Below, in pieces: positions 37,070 through 44,653 of a stretch of DNA of 64,000 nt (its first letter is position 1; every line of letters starts with the position of its first letter). The notes under the pieces are model-generated. The model was given only the letters and a program-made list of their open reading frames with translations. It did no database searches and was not told where the DNA came from. The stretch comes from Lysinibacillus composti (GTDB lineage: Bacteria > Bacillota > Bacilli > Bacillales_A > Planococcaceae): positions 124,001 through 188,000 of the forward strand of contig NZ_JAFBDY010000005.1 in the NCBI RefSeq assembly GCF_016908465.1, given 5' to 3'. Position numbers and translations under genes: made by a program.

Positions 37070-37938
37070 GAGACCAAGCTGAAAAACTAAGATTAAAAAT
37101 GTTGGAGAGCCAAGGTATTTTGGGAAGAGCCATCGCTGTTGTAAGTGGGAAAGGTGGAGTAGGGAAAAGTAACTTTACTACCAACTTTGCCATTACACTT
37201 GCGAAACTTGGAAAAAAAGTCGTTATTCTTGATATGGATATTGGTATGGGCAATATCAATATTTTAATTGGAAAAACAGCTTCTTCCAATTTAAAAGACT
37301 ATTTAGTAGGTGACGTTTTACTAGAGGATGTCATGCTGGATGGGCCATTTGATTTAAAATATATTGCCGGTGGTTCTGGAATGTCTTCAGTCATGGAATG
37401 GACAGAAGAAATGTTCGATTCCTTAATTCAAGCATTTGAACATTTACAAAAAAACTTCGACTATATTTTATTTGATATGGGTGCTGGAGCATCGAATTGG
37501 ACGATTGATTTATTAACATCCATCGACGAAATTATGGTGATTACTACAGCAGAACCAACTTCCATTACTGATGCGTATTCAATGATGAAGTATATTCATC
37601 TACGAGACCAACAAAAAACCTTCTATTTACTATGTAACCGGGTCATCTCTCCTGAAGAAGGACAAGAGACTTTAGGTCGTTTAAGAAATACGATGATGAA
37701 GTTTTTATCAAAAGATGTAATCGTCCTAGGGTCCCTACCAGAAGATTTATCGGTTCGAAAAGCAGTAAGGGAGCAAGTTCCTTTTTCAATTTCTTATCCG
37801 AATGCGCCCATCACCAAAACACTTCAAACAATTGTTGACCGTTTTATTCATCAACAAATGGAAGAAGTTCACGCACCAATTCATCATCAACCGTTTTTGT
37901 CTAAATTAAGAAGGATCTTTTCGAAAGGACGTGATTAA
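37066..37938 (+). CDS. flhG: MinD-like ATPase FlhG (YlxH)
   Basis: FlhG/YlxH (290 residues), a MinD/ParA-family ATPase that controls flagellar number and pattern with FlhF. The deviant Walker A is GKGGVGKSN; MDIGMGN and FDMGAGASNW are the switch regions. The N-terminal DQAEKLRLKMLE region would activate FlhF by family analogy, and the C-terminal basic helix (LSKLRRIFSKGRD) may bind membrane. Confidence 0.95.
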   Translation: MRDQAEKLRLKMLESQGILGRAIAVVSGKGGVGKSNFTTNFAITLAKLGKKVVILDMDIGMGNINILIGKTASSNLKDYLVGDVLLEDVMLDGPFDLKYIAGGSGMSSVMEWTEEMFDSLIQAFEHLQKNFDYILFDMGAGASNWTIDLLTSIDEIMVITTAEPTSITDAYSMMKYIHLRDQQKTFYLLCNRVISPEEGQETLGRLRNTMMKFLSKDVIVLGSLPEDLSVRKAVREQVPFSISYPNAPITKTLQTIVDRFIHQQMEEVHAPIHHQPFLSKLRRIFSKGRD

Positions 37939-39102
37939 TTGGTAAGTCCTAAAAAAAGTAAATTGTTAATTGTTGATGATTCTGCATTTATGAGAAAACT
38001 GATTCGAGACTTTTTCGATGGCAATAAAACAATTGAAGTCGTTGGAACTGCCCGTAACGGAAAAGATGCATTAAAGAAAATTGAAGAATTAAACCCTGAT
38101 ATCGTTACAATGGATGTTGAAATGCCTGAACTAAATGGACTTGATGCATTAAAAGAAATTATGGAAGTTAAACCTCTACCAATCATTATGCTATCAAGTT
38201 CAACGAAACAGGGGGCAGAAAGTACATTAGCTGCAATGGAAAATGGAGCAGTAGATTTTGTGACGAAACCTGGTGGCACGATTTCACTTGAATTACACAA
38301 AGTGAAAGAAGAACTAGTCCATAAAGTTGAACAAGCTGTACACGTATCAGTTGCAAAATTAAAAAAACAGTCAGCGTCTGTAGAGAAGCGTTTTACAACA
38401 CCTGACGTTAAAACTACGAATCTAGTAAGAGAAACTTCTTCTTCGGCTGACTTTTTGATTCAATCTAAAAGAAAGAGAGAACTCGTAAGTCACACAAGTA
38501 AGGTGAAAAACGATTGGTCACCGACATCGAAGAAAATTGTTTGTATTGGTACATCAACTGGAGGGCCACGAGCATTACAAGAAGTAGTGACCCAATTGCC
38601 TGCAACAATTCAAGCACCTATTTTAATTGTCCAGCATATGCCTGCAGGGTTCACAAAATCTTTAGCAGAACGGCTAAATAATTTAAGTAAAATCCAAGTA
38701 AAAGAAGCTGAACAGGGTGAAATTTTACAAAATGGGACGGCTTATATTGCACCAGGAGGCTATCATTTAAAACTTAAAAAAGTAGGTACGGCATTTGAAA
38801 TTGAATTAGATAGTCAAGAGCCACCTCGTTCAGGGCACCGACCCGCAGTAGATGTGCTGTTTGAAGCAGTTAGTCAATTTGAACATGTTGATAAAATTGC
38901 TGTCATTATGACTGGAATGGGCCAGGATGGGTCAAAAGGTTTAGTTGCATTAAAGCAAACTGGCAACACAATAGCGATTGCAGAATCCCAAGAGACTTGT
39001 ATCGTTTACGGAATGCCTAAAGCTGCAGTGGAAACAGAGCTTGTAGATGAAATTGTAGAAGTTGATGAAATTGCACAAGCGATTATGAAATATTTGCCGT
39101 AA
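37939..39102 (+). CDS. cheB: Chemotaxis methylesterase/deamidase CheB
   Basis: CheB (387 residues): receiver domain with Asp13-Asp14 and phospho-acceptor Asp59 (IVTMDVEMPELNG), a linker of about 50 residues, then the methylesterase domain with Ser in CIGTSTGGPRALQ, His in VQHMPAGF and Asp in MTGMGQDGS. The start is TTG at 37939 directly after the flhG stop, with AAAGGACGTG upstream. cheR is not in this window, as in B. subtilis. Confidence 0.95.
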   Translation: MVSPKKSKLLIVDDSAFMRKLIRDFFDGNKTIEVVGTARNGKDALKKIEELNPDIVTMDVEMPELNGLDALKEIMEVKPLPIIMLSSSTKQGAESTLAAMENGAVDFVTKPGGTISLELHKVKEELVHKVEQAVHVSVAKLKKQSASVEKRFTTPDVKTTNLVRETSSSADFLIQSKRKRELVSHTSKVKNDWSPTSKKIVCIGTSTGGPRALQEVVTQLPATIQAPILIVQHMPAGFTKSLAERLNNLSKIQVKEAEQGEILQNGTAYIAPGGYHLKLKKVGTAFEIELDSQEPPRSGHRPAVDVLFEAVSQFEHVDKIAVIMTGMGQDGSKGLVALKQTGNTIAIAESQETCIVYGMPKAAVETELVDEIVEVDEIAQAIMKYLP

Positions 39103-39117
39103 AAGGAGTGTTCTCGT

Positions 39118-41211
39118 ATGGACATGAACCAATATTTAGAGATGTTCATTGAAGAAAGTAAAGAGCATTTACAAGCATGTAGTGAACATTTATTAGAACT
39201 AGAAAAAAATCCCCAAGACTTAAGCGTGGTAAATGAGATTTTCCGTTCTGCACACACGTTAAAAGGTATGTCTGCAACAATGGGTTATGAAGACTTAGCA
39301 GATTTAACACACAAAATGGAGAATGTATTAGATGCCATTCGAAATGAAAAGATTCATGTTACACCAGAGATATTAGACGTCGTTTTTGAATCGGTTGACC
39401 ATTTAGAAGCGATGGTTTTTGATATTGCCGATGGTGGGGACGGGAAACGAAATGTGGCAGAAACGGTAGAGAAATTAAAAAATATTGAATCAGGTAATCC
39501 AGTCACTCCAACACAGCAAGAGCCCAAAAAAGTGGATACTGAAGTTGCTGCAACAACCGTTGTAGCTAGTGCTCCAAAACTTGAATATGACGACTTTGAA
39601 AAAACAGTTTTAATTCAATCGATCGATCAAGGCTTTAATGCGATTGAAATTGCCATATCACTTCGCGCGGATTGTTTATTAAAAGCAGCCCGTGTCTATA
39701 TGGTATTTGATATTTTAGAAAAAAGTGGGGACGTTATTAAATCAAACCCAACGGTCGACAAGCTAGAAGAAGAACAGTTTGATCAAGATTTTTATGTAGC
39801 GTTTATTACAAAAGAACCAGCTGAGGAACTTCAAAAGAAAATCATGAAAGTGTCCGAAGTAGATAAAGTGACCGTTGTACAATTATCACAAGAAACATTA
39901 AAACCTTCGACTACAGAAGAAACAGTTCAAACTGCGCCATCAACACCAACATTACAAGAAGTGAATGAACCATCACAAAGTGCCAATTCTAGTAATGCTG
40001 TAATATCTCAAAAATCTGAAACACCAGCAAAAGCTCAAGTTTCTGAAAAGAAACATGCTTCAAGTAAAACGATTCGTGTAAGTATTGAACGTTTAGATAT
40101 TTTAATGAATCTATTTGAAGAGCTTGTCATTGATAGAGGACGTCTTCAATCGATTTCGACTGAGGTGAACCATTCAGAATTAACCGAAACGGTTGAACGG
40201 ATGAGTCGAGTAATGGGAGATCTGCAAAATATTGTTCTGACAATGCGCATGGTTCCTGTTGAAACAGTATTCAATCGATTCCCTAAAATGGTTCGCTCGC
40301 TATCTCGTGACTTACATAAGAAAATTAACCTTGAAATTATTGGTGCAGAAACAGAACTTGATCGCACAGTGATTGATGAAATTGGTGATCCACTCGTTCA
40401 CTTAATTCGAAACTCCCTTGACCATGGAATTGAAAGTCCAGAAGTGCGCGCAGCGAAAGGAAAACCAGAAGAAGGTACGGTCATTTTACGTGCCTACCAT
40501 AGTGGAAACTATGTCTTCATTGAAATTGAAGATGATGGTGCAGGAATTAATCGTGATAAAGTACTGAAAAAAGCCATTGATAAAGGCATTGTAACGAAAG
40601 ATGCTGCACTGAGATTATCAGATAAGGAAATTAATGAACTTATTCTTGCTTCTGGTTTCTCGACAGCAGATCAAATCTCGGATATCTCTGGCCGTGGCGT
40701 TGGACTAGATGTGGTCAAATCAACTATTGAATCATTAGGTGGTAGTATTTCCATTGAATCGACGCAAGATGTTGGTTCGATTTTCTCTATTCAATTACCT
40801 TTAACATTATCTATTATTTCCGTTATGTTAGTGGAAATAGAAACAGAGATTTATGCAGTCCCTCTATCATCAATTATCGAGACTTCGATTATTAAAAGAT
40901 CGGACATTCTAAATGCACATAAACAAAAAGTAATCGACTTCCGAGGAAAAATTGTACCATTAATTTTCTTAGATGAAATCTTTGAAGTCCCACGTCAGCA
41001 AGAAATAGACGATGAGTTCTTATCAGTTGTCATCGTGAGAAAAGGCGACAAACTTGCTGGTTTAGTCGTGGATTCATTCATCGGCCAACAAGAAATTGTC
41101 CTGAAGTCGCTTGGGAACTATTTAACAAATATTTTTGCCATTTCAGGTGCGACAATATTAGGAAATGGTCAAGTTGCATTAATTGTGGACTGTAATGCAT
41201 TAATGAAGTAA
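39118..41211 (+). CDS. cheA: Chemotaxis histidine kinase CheA
   Basis: CheA (697 residues): P1 phosphotransfer domain with His46 (FRSAHTLKGM), a P2-like CheY-binding region (about 155-265), a Ser/Thr/Gln-rich linker, P3 dimerisation, P4 kinase with N box HLIRNSLDHGIE, G1 EDDGAGIN and G2 SGRGVGLDVV, and the P5 CheW-like domain. AAAGGAG lies 8 bases before ATG 39118. Length is slightly above B. subtilis CheA (672), mainly in linkers. Confidence 0.97.
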   Translation: MDMNQYLEMFIEESKEHLQACSEHLLELEKNPQDLSVVNEIFRSAHTLKGMSATMGYEDLADLTHKMENVLDAIRNEKIHVTPEILDVVFESVDHLEAMVFDIADGGDGKRNVAETVEKLKNIESGNPVTPTQQEPKKVDTEVAATTVVASAPKLEYDDFEKTVLIQSIDQGFNAIEIAISLRADCLLKAARVYMVFDILEKSGDVIKSNPTVDKLEEEQFDQDFYVAFITKEPAEELQKKIMKVSEVDKVTVVQLSQETLKPSTTEETVQTAPSTPTLQEVNEPSQSANSSNAVISQKSETPAKAQVSEKKHASSKTIRVSIERLDILMNLFEELVIDRGRLQSISTEVNHSELTETVERMSRVMGDLQNIVLTMRMVPVETVFNRFPKMVRSLSRDLHKKINLEIIGAETELDRTVIDEIGDPLVHLIRNSLDHGIESPEVRAAKGKPEEGTVILRAYHSGNYVFIEIEDDGAGINRDKVLKKAIDKGIVTKDAALRLSDKEINELILASGFSTADQISDISGRGVGLDVVKSTIESLGGSISIESTQDVGSIFSIQLPLTLSIISVMLVEIETEIYAVPLSSIIETSIIKRSDILNAHKQKVIDFRGKIVPLIFLDEIFEVPRQQEIDDEFLSVVIVRKGDKLAGLVVDSFIGQQEIVLKSLGNYLTNIFAISGATILGNGQVALIVDCNALMK

Positions 41212-41236
41212 ACATGACTGATAAGAGGTGTAAAAT

Positions 41237-41671
41237 ATGACAACTGCACTTGAACAAGTAAAAGTGATTGTCTTTCAATTAGCAGACAAAGAATACGCAA
41301 TTCCCGTTTCCAATGTACAAGGAATTGAAAAATTAATGCATATAACGCGTGTGCCGAAAACGGAAAAGTATGTAAAAGGTGTAATCAATTTGCGCGGGGT
41401 CATTACGCCAATCATTGATTTACGTGAACGATTTGAGTTACCTGTAAACCATAACGGTGATACTGCCCGTATTATTATCATTACATTTGACGATAAAGAA
41501 GTTGGATTTGTGGTAGATTCGGCAAACGACGTAATGGATATCCCTGTGAGCGCAATCGAACAACAACCAGAAGTAGTAGGAACAGCGGAAGAAGAATTTA
41601 TTTCTGGCGTTGCCAAAATCGAAAATCGCCTATTAATTCTTCTACACTTAGAAAAAGTATTAAATCCATAA
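41237..41671 (+). CDS. cheW: Chemotaxis adaptor CheW
   Basis: CheW (144 residues) couples receptors to CheA. VKVIVFQLADKEYAIPVSNV, YVKGVINLRGVITPIIDLRE and the AKIENRLLILLHLEKVL end are standard. AGAGGTG precedes ATG. Its TAA is immediately followed by the first of seven structured repeat copies, which put a 1.1-kb gap between cheW and cheC. Confidence 0.96.
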   Translation: MTTALEQVKVIVFQLADKEYAIPVSNVQGIEKLMHITRVPKTEKYVKGVINLRGVITPIIDLRERFELPVNHNGDTARIIIITFDDKEVGFVVDSANDVMDIPVSAIEQQPEVVGTAEEEFISGVAKIENRLLILLHLEKVLNP

Positions 41672-41790
41672 AGAAAAGCGGAGGCGGCTCGTCAAGGCTC
41701 GACACGCGCTGGAGACTCCGAGAAGAAGGCGCTTTTTGCCTTCGTAGGAGGAGTCGAAGCGACGCGAGAGCCTAGCCGCCGCAGCTAGAC
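41671..41790 (+). repeat. Structured repeat element, copy D1
   Basis: Its AAGAAAAGCGG start overlaps the last base of the cheW stop. Stems GGCGGCT/AGCCGCC, GGCTC/GAGCC, CGCT/AGCG, GACTCC/GGAGTC, apex GAAGGC-GCTTTTT-GCCTTC. Nearly identical to D3. Confidence 0.87.
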
Positions 41791-41793
41791 AAT

Positions 41794-41914
41794 AAAGAAA
41801 AGCGGAGGCGGCTCGTCCAGCTGCGACAACAACTGGAGAAAACCACAAGAGGACGCTTTTTGTCCTCGAAGGGGTTTTCGAAGTTGTCGAGCAGCTAGCC
41901 GCCGCAGCTAGACA
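41794..41914 (+). repeat. Structured repeat element, copy D2
   Basis: Stems GGCGGCT/AGCCGCC, AGCTGC/GCAGCT, GACAAC/GTTGTC, GAAAACC/GGTTTTC, apex GAGGAC-GCTTTTT-GTCCTC. Every inner stem differs from D1, both arms changing together. Confidence 0.87.
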
Positions 41915-41916
41915 AC

Positions 41917-42037
41917 AAGAAAAGCGGAGGCGGCTCGTCCAGGCTCGACACGCGCTGGAGACTCCGAGAAGAAGGCGCTTTTTGCCTTCGTAGGAGGAGT
42001 CGAAGCGACGCGAGAGCCTAGCCGCCGCAGCTAGACA
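41917..42037 (+). repeat. Structured repeat element, copy D3
   Basis: Same modules as D1 (GGCTC/GAGCC, GACTCC/GGAGTC, GAAGGC/GCCTTC) with only a base or two different, and D2 lies between them. Confidence 0.87.
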
Positions 42038-42040
42038 ATA

Positions 42041-42277
42041 GAGAAAAGCGGAGGCGGCTCGTCCAGGCTCGCGTCGTCGAGAACGCAACATCGTGTTGCA
42101 ACGACGACATGACTCACATCGTGTGAGCCTCACGCGCTGGCCGACAATTACGCCACGTCCTGTGGCATTGTCGGCACTTGTACATCCATGTACTGCGGAG
42201 ACTCCGAGAAGAAGGCGCTTTTTGCCTTCGTAGGAGGAGTCGAAGCGACGCGAGAGCCTAGCCGCCGAAGCTAGACA
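42041..42277 (+). repeat. Structured repeat element, long copy D4 with inserted micro-hairpins
   Basis: The frame is that of D1 (GGCTCG ... GACTCC/GGAGTC ... GAGCC), but about 115 extra bases sit in the left half. They hold four small hairpins: GCAACATCGTGTTGC, CTCACATCGTGTGAG, GCCACGTCCTGTGGC and GTACATCCATGTAC, with CCGACAA/TTGTCGG around the third. Confidence 0.85.
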
Positions 42278-42279
42278 AC

Positions 42280-42517
42280 AAAGAAAAGCGGAGAACGCCT
42301 GTTTAGCTCCGCGTCGACTAAAACGCCACATCGTGTGGCATAGTCGACATGACTCACTTCCTGTGAGCCCCAACAACTGGAGAAACCGACAAAAGCGTTT
42401 TTGCGCCTGTCGTTACACTTTCGGTGCAGAAAATTGTGTGTTTCTTTGAAACTACACAATTTTTGCCCTTGAAGGCGGTTTTGAAGTTGTCGAGGAGCTG
42501 GCGTTCGCAGCTAGACA
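42280..42517 (+). repeat. Structured repeat element, long copy D5
   Basis: Base stem AACGCC/GGCGTT as in A1, with micro-hairpins GCCACATCGTGTGGC and CTCACTTCCTGTGAG, and a top region AAATTGTGTGTTTC / GAAACTACACAATTT. Closely related to the inverted copy at 45.7 kb. Confidence 0.85.
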
Positions 42518-42519
42518 AT

Positions 42520-42643
42520 AAAGAAAAGCGGAGGCGGCTCGTCCACACCCGACAAGCACTGGAGACAATACCGGTGAAGGCGCTTTTTGCCTTCGCTGGT
42601 ATTGTCGAAGTGACCTCGAGGGTGTAGCCGCCGCAGCTAGACA
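42520..42643 (+). repeat. Structured repeat element, copy D6
   Basis: Same modules as copy C: ACACCC/GGGTGT, GACAATACC/GGTATTGTC, GAAGGC/GCCTTC, ending CGCAGCTAGACA. Confidence 0.87.
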
Positions 42644-42646
42644 ATA

Positions 42647-42662
42647 AAGAAAAGCGGAGGCG
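42647..42662 (+). repeat. Truncated structured repeat, 5' end only (D7)
   Basis: AAGAAAAGCGGAGGCG, then the similarity stops abruptly. From there to cheC (about 100 bases) only the cheC leader remains. Confidence 0.7.
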
Positions 42663-42759
42663 GGGGCAATCTGAATGCGCCTCCTTCTGCTCTCTTGCGG
42701 TTACCCGTAGAAATTTTTAAGATGTAACGGAAAGCAATTCAAGAACCTTAAAAGTAGGG

Positions 42760-43398
42760 ATGAGTATGAATGACAATTCAAAAATCACTTCATTTCATTT
42801 AGATGTGCTAAAAGAAATTGGCAATATCGGTGCTGCCCATGCTGCGACAGCACTTTCAGATTTACTTGGTAAGAAGATTGATATGAAAGTTCCAAAAGTA
42901 GAAATGGTCCCATTCCATGAAATGATGGAACTTGCAGGTGGTTCGGAAACCGTTGTGGTGGGGGTTTATCTCCGACTAGAAGGTGAAACGCAAGGTAGCA
43001 TGTTTTTCATTTTACCGATTGAACAAGCTAATCGCTTTATCCGCCGATTAATTCAAGATGAAACCTTTGATTTTAATGGTCCAGATATATCTGAGCTAGG
43101 TTTATCCGCTATGCAAGAAATGGGGAATATTTTATCTGGTTCCTATCTTTCAGCCCTTTCTGATTTTACAGGGTTAAATATTTTTCCAACCGTTCCTGGG
43201 TTGAGTGTCGACATGTTTGGTGCCATTGTGAGTACTGGCTTAATTGAAATATCACAAGTTAGTGATCAGGTGATGGTCATTAATACATCGATATTTGAAG
43301 AAGATCAGGATTTAAGTAATGCCGTTCATGGACAATTTTTACTGTTGCCAGATCCTGATTCCTTTGATTCCATTTTTAAAGCGTTAGGAGTTATGTAA
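42760..43398 (+). CDS. cheC: CheY-phosphate phosphatase CheC
   Basis: CheC (212 residues) dephosphorylates CheY and works with CheD in adaptation. Two active-site helices are intact: EIGNIGAAHAATAL (about 17-30) and EMGNILSGSYLSAL (about 122-135). The C-terminal part ends HGQFLLLPDPDSFDSIFKAL, as in B. subtilis. TAGGG lies directly before the ATG at 42760; the ATG at 42766 has the better spacing and may be used. It follows the 1-kb repeat cluster. Confidence 0.95.
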   Translation: MSMNDNSKITSFHLDVLKEIGNIGAAHAATALSDLLGKKIDMKVPKVEMVPFHEMMELAGGSETVVVGVYLRLEGETQGSMFFILPIEQANRFIRRLIQDETFDFNGPDISELGLSAMQEMGNILSGSYLSALSDFTGLNIFPTVPGLSVDMFGAIVSTGLIEISQVSDQVMVINTSIFEEDQDLSNAVHGQFLLLPDPDSFDSIFKALGVM

Positions 43399-43902
43399 AT
43401 GCAATCTTCTAATGTAGATAAGACGGTGAAAGTCGGTATCGCTCAAATGGATATTGTGAAAACACCAAACACGATTCGAACATCAGGGTTAGGTTCCTGT
43501 GTCGGCGTCGTGTTATACGATGAAACAAAGAATATCGCGGGTTTGGTGCATGTGATGCTTCCGGATTCAAGCTTAGCACGGAAAGAATCCATAAACGTTG
43601 CAAAGTTCGCGGATACTGGGATAGAAGAGTTAATTCAACGGTTAAAGCGAGAAGGTGCACATCCCTTTAGGCTAAAAGCAAAAATTGCAGGTGGGGCACA
43701 AATGTTTAAATTTACATCAGACAAAAATTCCATGAGAATTGGGCCAAGAAATGTCGAAGCAGTTAAAAATATGCTCAAGAAGAATGGCATATCAATTGTT
43801 GCGGAAGATACAGGCGGAAATAGTGGCAGAACCATTGAATTTGATCCTGCTACTAGTAAACTAAGCATTCGAACAGTGAATCAAGGAGTGACCGAAATAT
43901 GA
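43399..43902 (+). CDS. cheD: Receptor glutamine deamidase CheD
   Basis: CheD (167 residues) deamidates receptor glutamines and stimulates CheC. The catalytic Cys is in LGSCVGVVLYD and the His in GLVHVMLPDS; AKIAGGAQMF and IGPRNVEAVKNML follow. The ATG is directly after the cheC stop with TTAGGAG upstream. Confidence 0.96.
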   Translation: MQSSNVDKTVKVGIAQMDIVKTPNTIRTSGLGSCVGVVLYDETKNIAGLVHVMLPDSSLARKESINVAKFADTGIEELIQRLKREGAHPFRLKAKIAGGAQMFKFTSDKNSMRIGPRNVEAVKNMLKKNGISIVAEDTGGNSGRTIEFDPATSKLSIRTVNQGVTEI

Positions 43903-44270
43903 TGATGGGCTCAATTTTTTATAATTGTTGGGCGTCATTGATAACATTTACCATTACCTTTGTTGTGATGGTGTTGCAACAATCATTATTCCCTTTTCAA
44001 ATATTACTTTGGTCATTTGTCGTCGGGATCCTTACGTTTGTTGCGATGTTTGGCATTCGTTTTTTAGTCGGATACATATGGTACACACCAAATGATGAAT
44101 TATTCCTATATGTTGAAGGAATGGAGTCTGAAGAACTAAACCGAGGTGAGGCTAATTCAGGACAACAACAATCAACTGTTGAATTTAATGATGAGGCTTC
44201 CGAAGAAATTGCCAAGGTTGTTAGATCGATGATGAGTAATGACGATGAACCTGTCACAAAACCTTCATAA
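43899..44270 (+). CDS. Small two-segment membrane protein between cheD and sigD, unknown
   Basis: Not recognised. A 123-residue product with two hydrophobic segments (about 12-30 and 34-61, FQILLWSFVVGILTFVAMFG) and a hydrophilic acidic C-terminus with a predicted helix EASEEIAKVVRSMMSND. It overlaps the cheD stop by 4 bases and has AAGGAGTG upstream; three ATG codons follow one another (43899, 43902 and, in GGC context, a later start is not excluded). B. subtilis has no gene here. A terminator-like hairpin follows, making it the last gene of the che block. A role in motility is a guess from place only. Confidence 0.75.
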   Translation: MMMGSIFYNCWASLITFTITFVVMVLQQSLFPFQILLWSFVVGILTFVAMFGIRFLVGYIWYTPNDELFLYVEGMESEELNRGEANSGQQQSTVEFNDEASEEIAKVVRSMMSNDDEPVTKPS

Positions 44271-44289
44271 GTAGGGTGAAAGTCTTGCT

Positions 44290-44320
44290 AGAGTCGAAAA
44301 ACGGCTCTTTTTTCTTATTT
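44290..44320 (+). terminator. Terminator-like hairpin at the end of the che block
   Basis: AGAGTCG (44290-44296), 5-base loop, CGGCTCT (44302-44308), then TTTTTTCTTATTTTTT. One G-T pair; T-run is strong. Confidence 0.75.
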
Positions 44321-44388
44321 TTTCAGGAATTTTTCTATAAGAAATAATTATTTTAGTCCTATCGAACAATGCGATATTTTGTCGATAT

Positions 44389-44397
44389 TGGTATAAT
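44389..44397 (+). promoter_or_regulatory. Extended -10 promoter candidate for sigD
   Basis: TGGTATAAT is a perfect extended -10 (TGnTATAAT). No good -35 is present at 16-18 bases. It is about 250 bases before the sigD start and lies after the che terminator. Confidence 0.5.
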
Positions 44398-44653
44398 AAA
44401 ATCAAATGCGCTTGCCGTATTTGTGACTGTCGCAGGCTTTCGTCTCAGTCAAAACATGTGGCCCAGATTTTACCGAGTAAGCTCGTTAAATTTCCTTTGA
44501 AAATCTGTGTCATCCGCCAGAGGCATACTTCATTCAGTCTAGGTTTACCCTTTTTGAATTGTAAATTCCTTTGGCTTTCAACTTACAAATATAGAATTGG
44601 TAGACACTTAGAATGAAGTAAAATGATGTCGAGTAATGAGAGAGGTGGATTCG
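44398..44653 (+). other. Long untranslated leader of sigD
   Basis: About 250 bases with no gene. It contains TGTGACTGTCGCAGGC and a stretch ATCTGTGTCATCCGC (44503-44517) followed by ATTCAGT, which recurs in diverged form between tsf and pyrH (48969-48983). The sigD ribosome site AGAGGTGG is at 44641-44648. Confidence 0.5.

Noticed and set aside
41660-42376. Leftward open frame of 238 codons
   Set aside because: It lies wholly inside the GC-rich repeat copies; its protein (repeated CLAAAARLSRRFDSSYEG) is an artefact of tandem DNA repeats and has no ribosome site.
41670-42662. Insertion sequence cluster
   Set aside because: No transposase reading frame in any copy; at most non-autonomous elements.
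44396-44500. Small gene in the sigD leader
   Set aside because: No start codon with ribosome site and stops in all frames.
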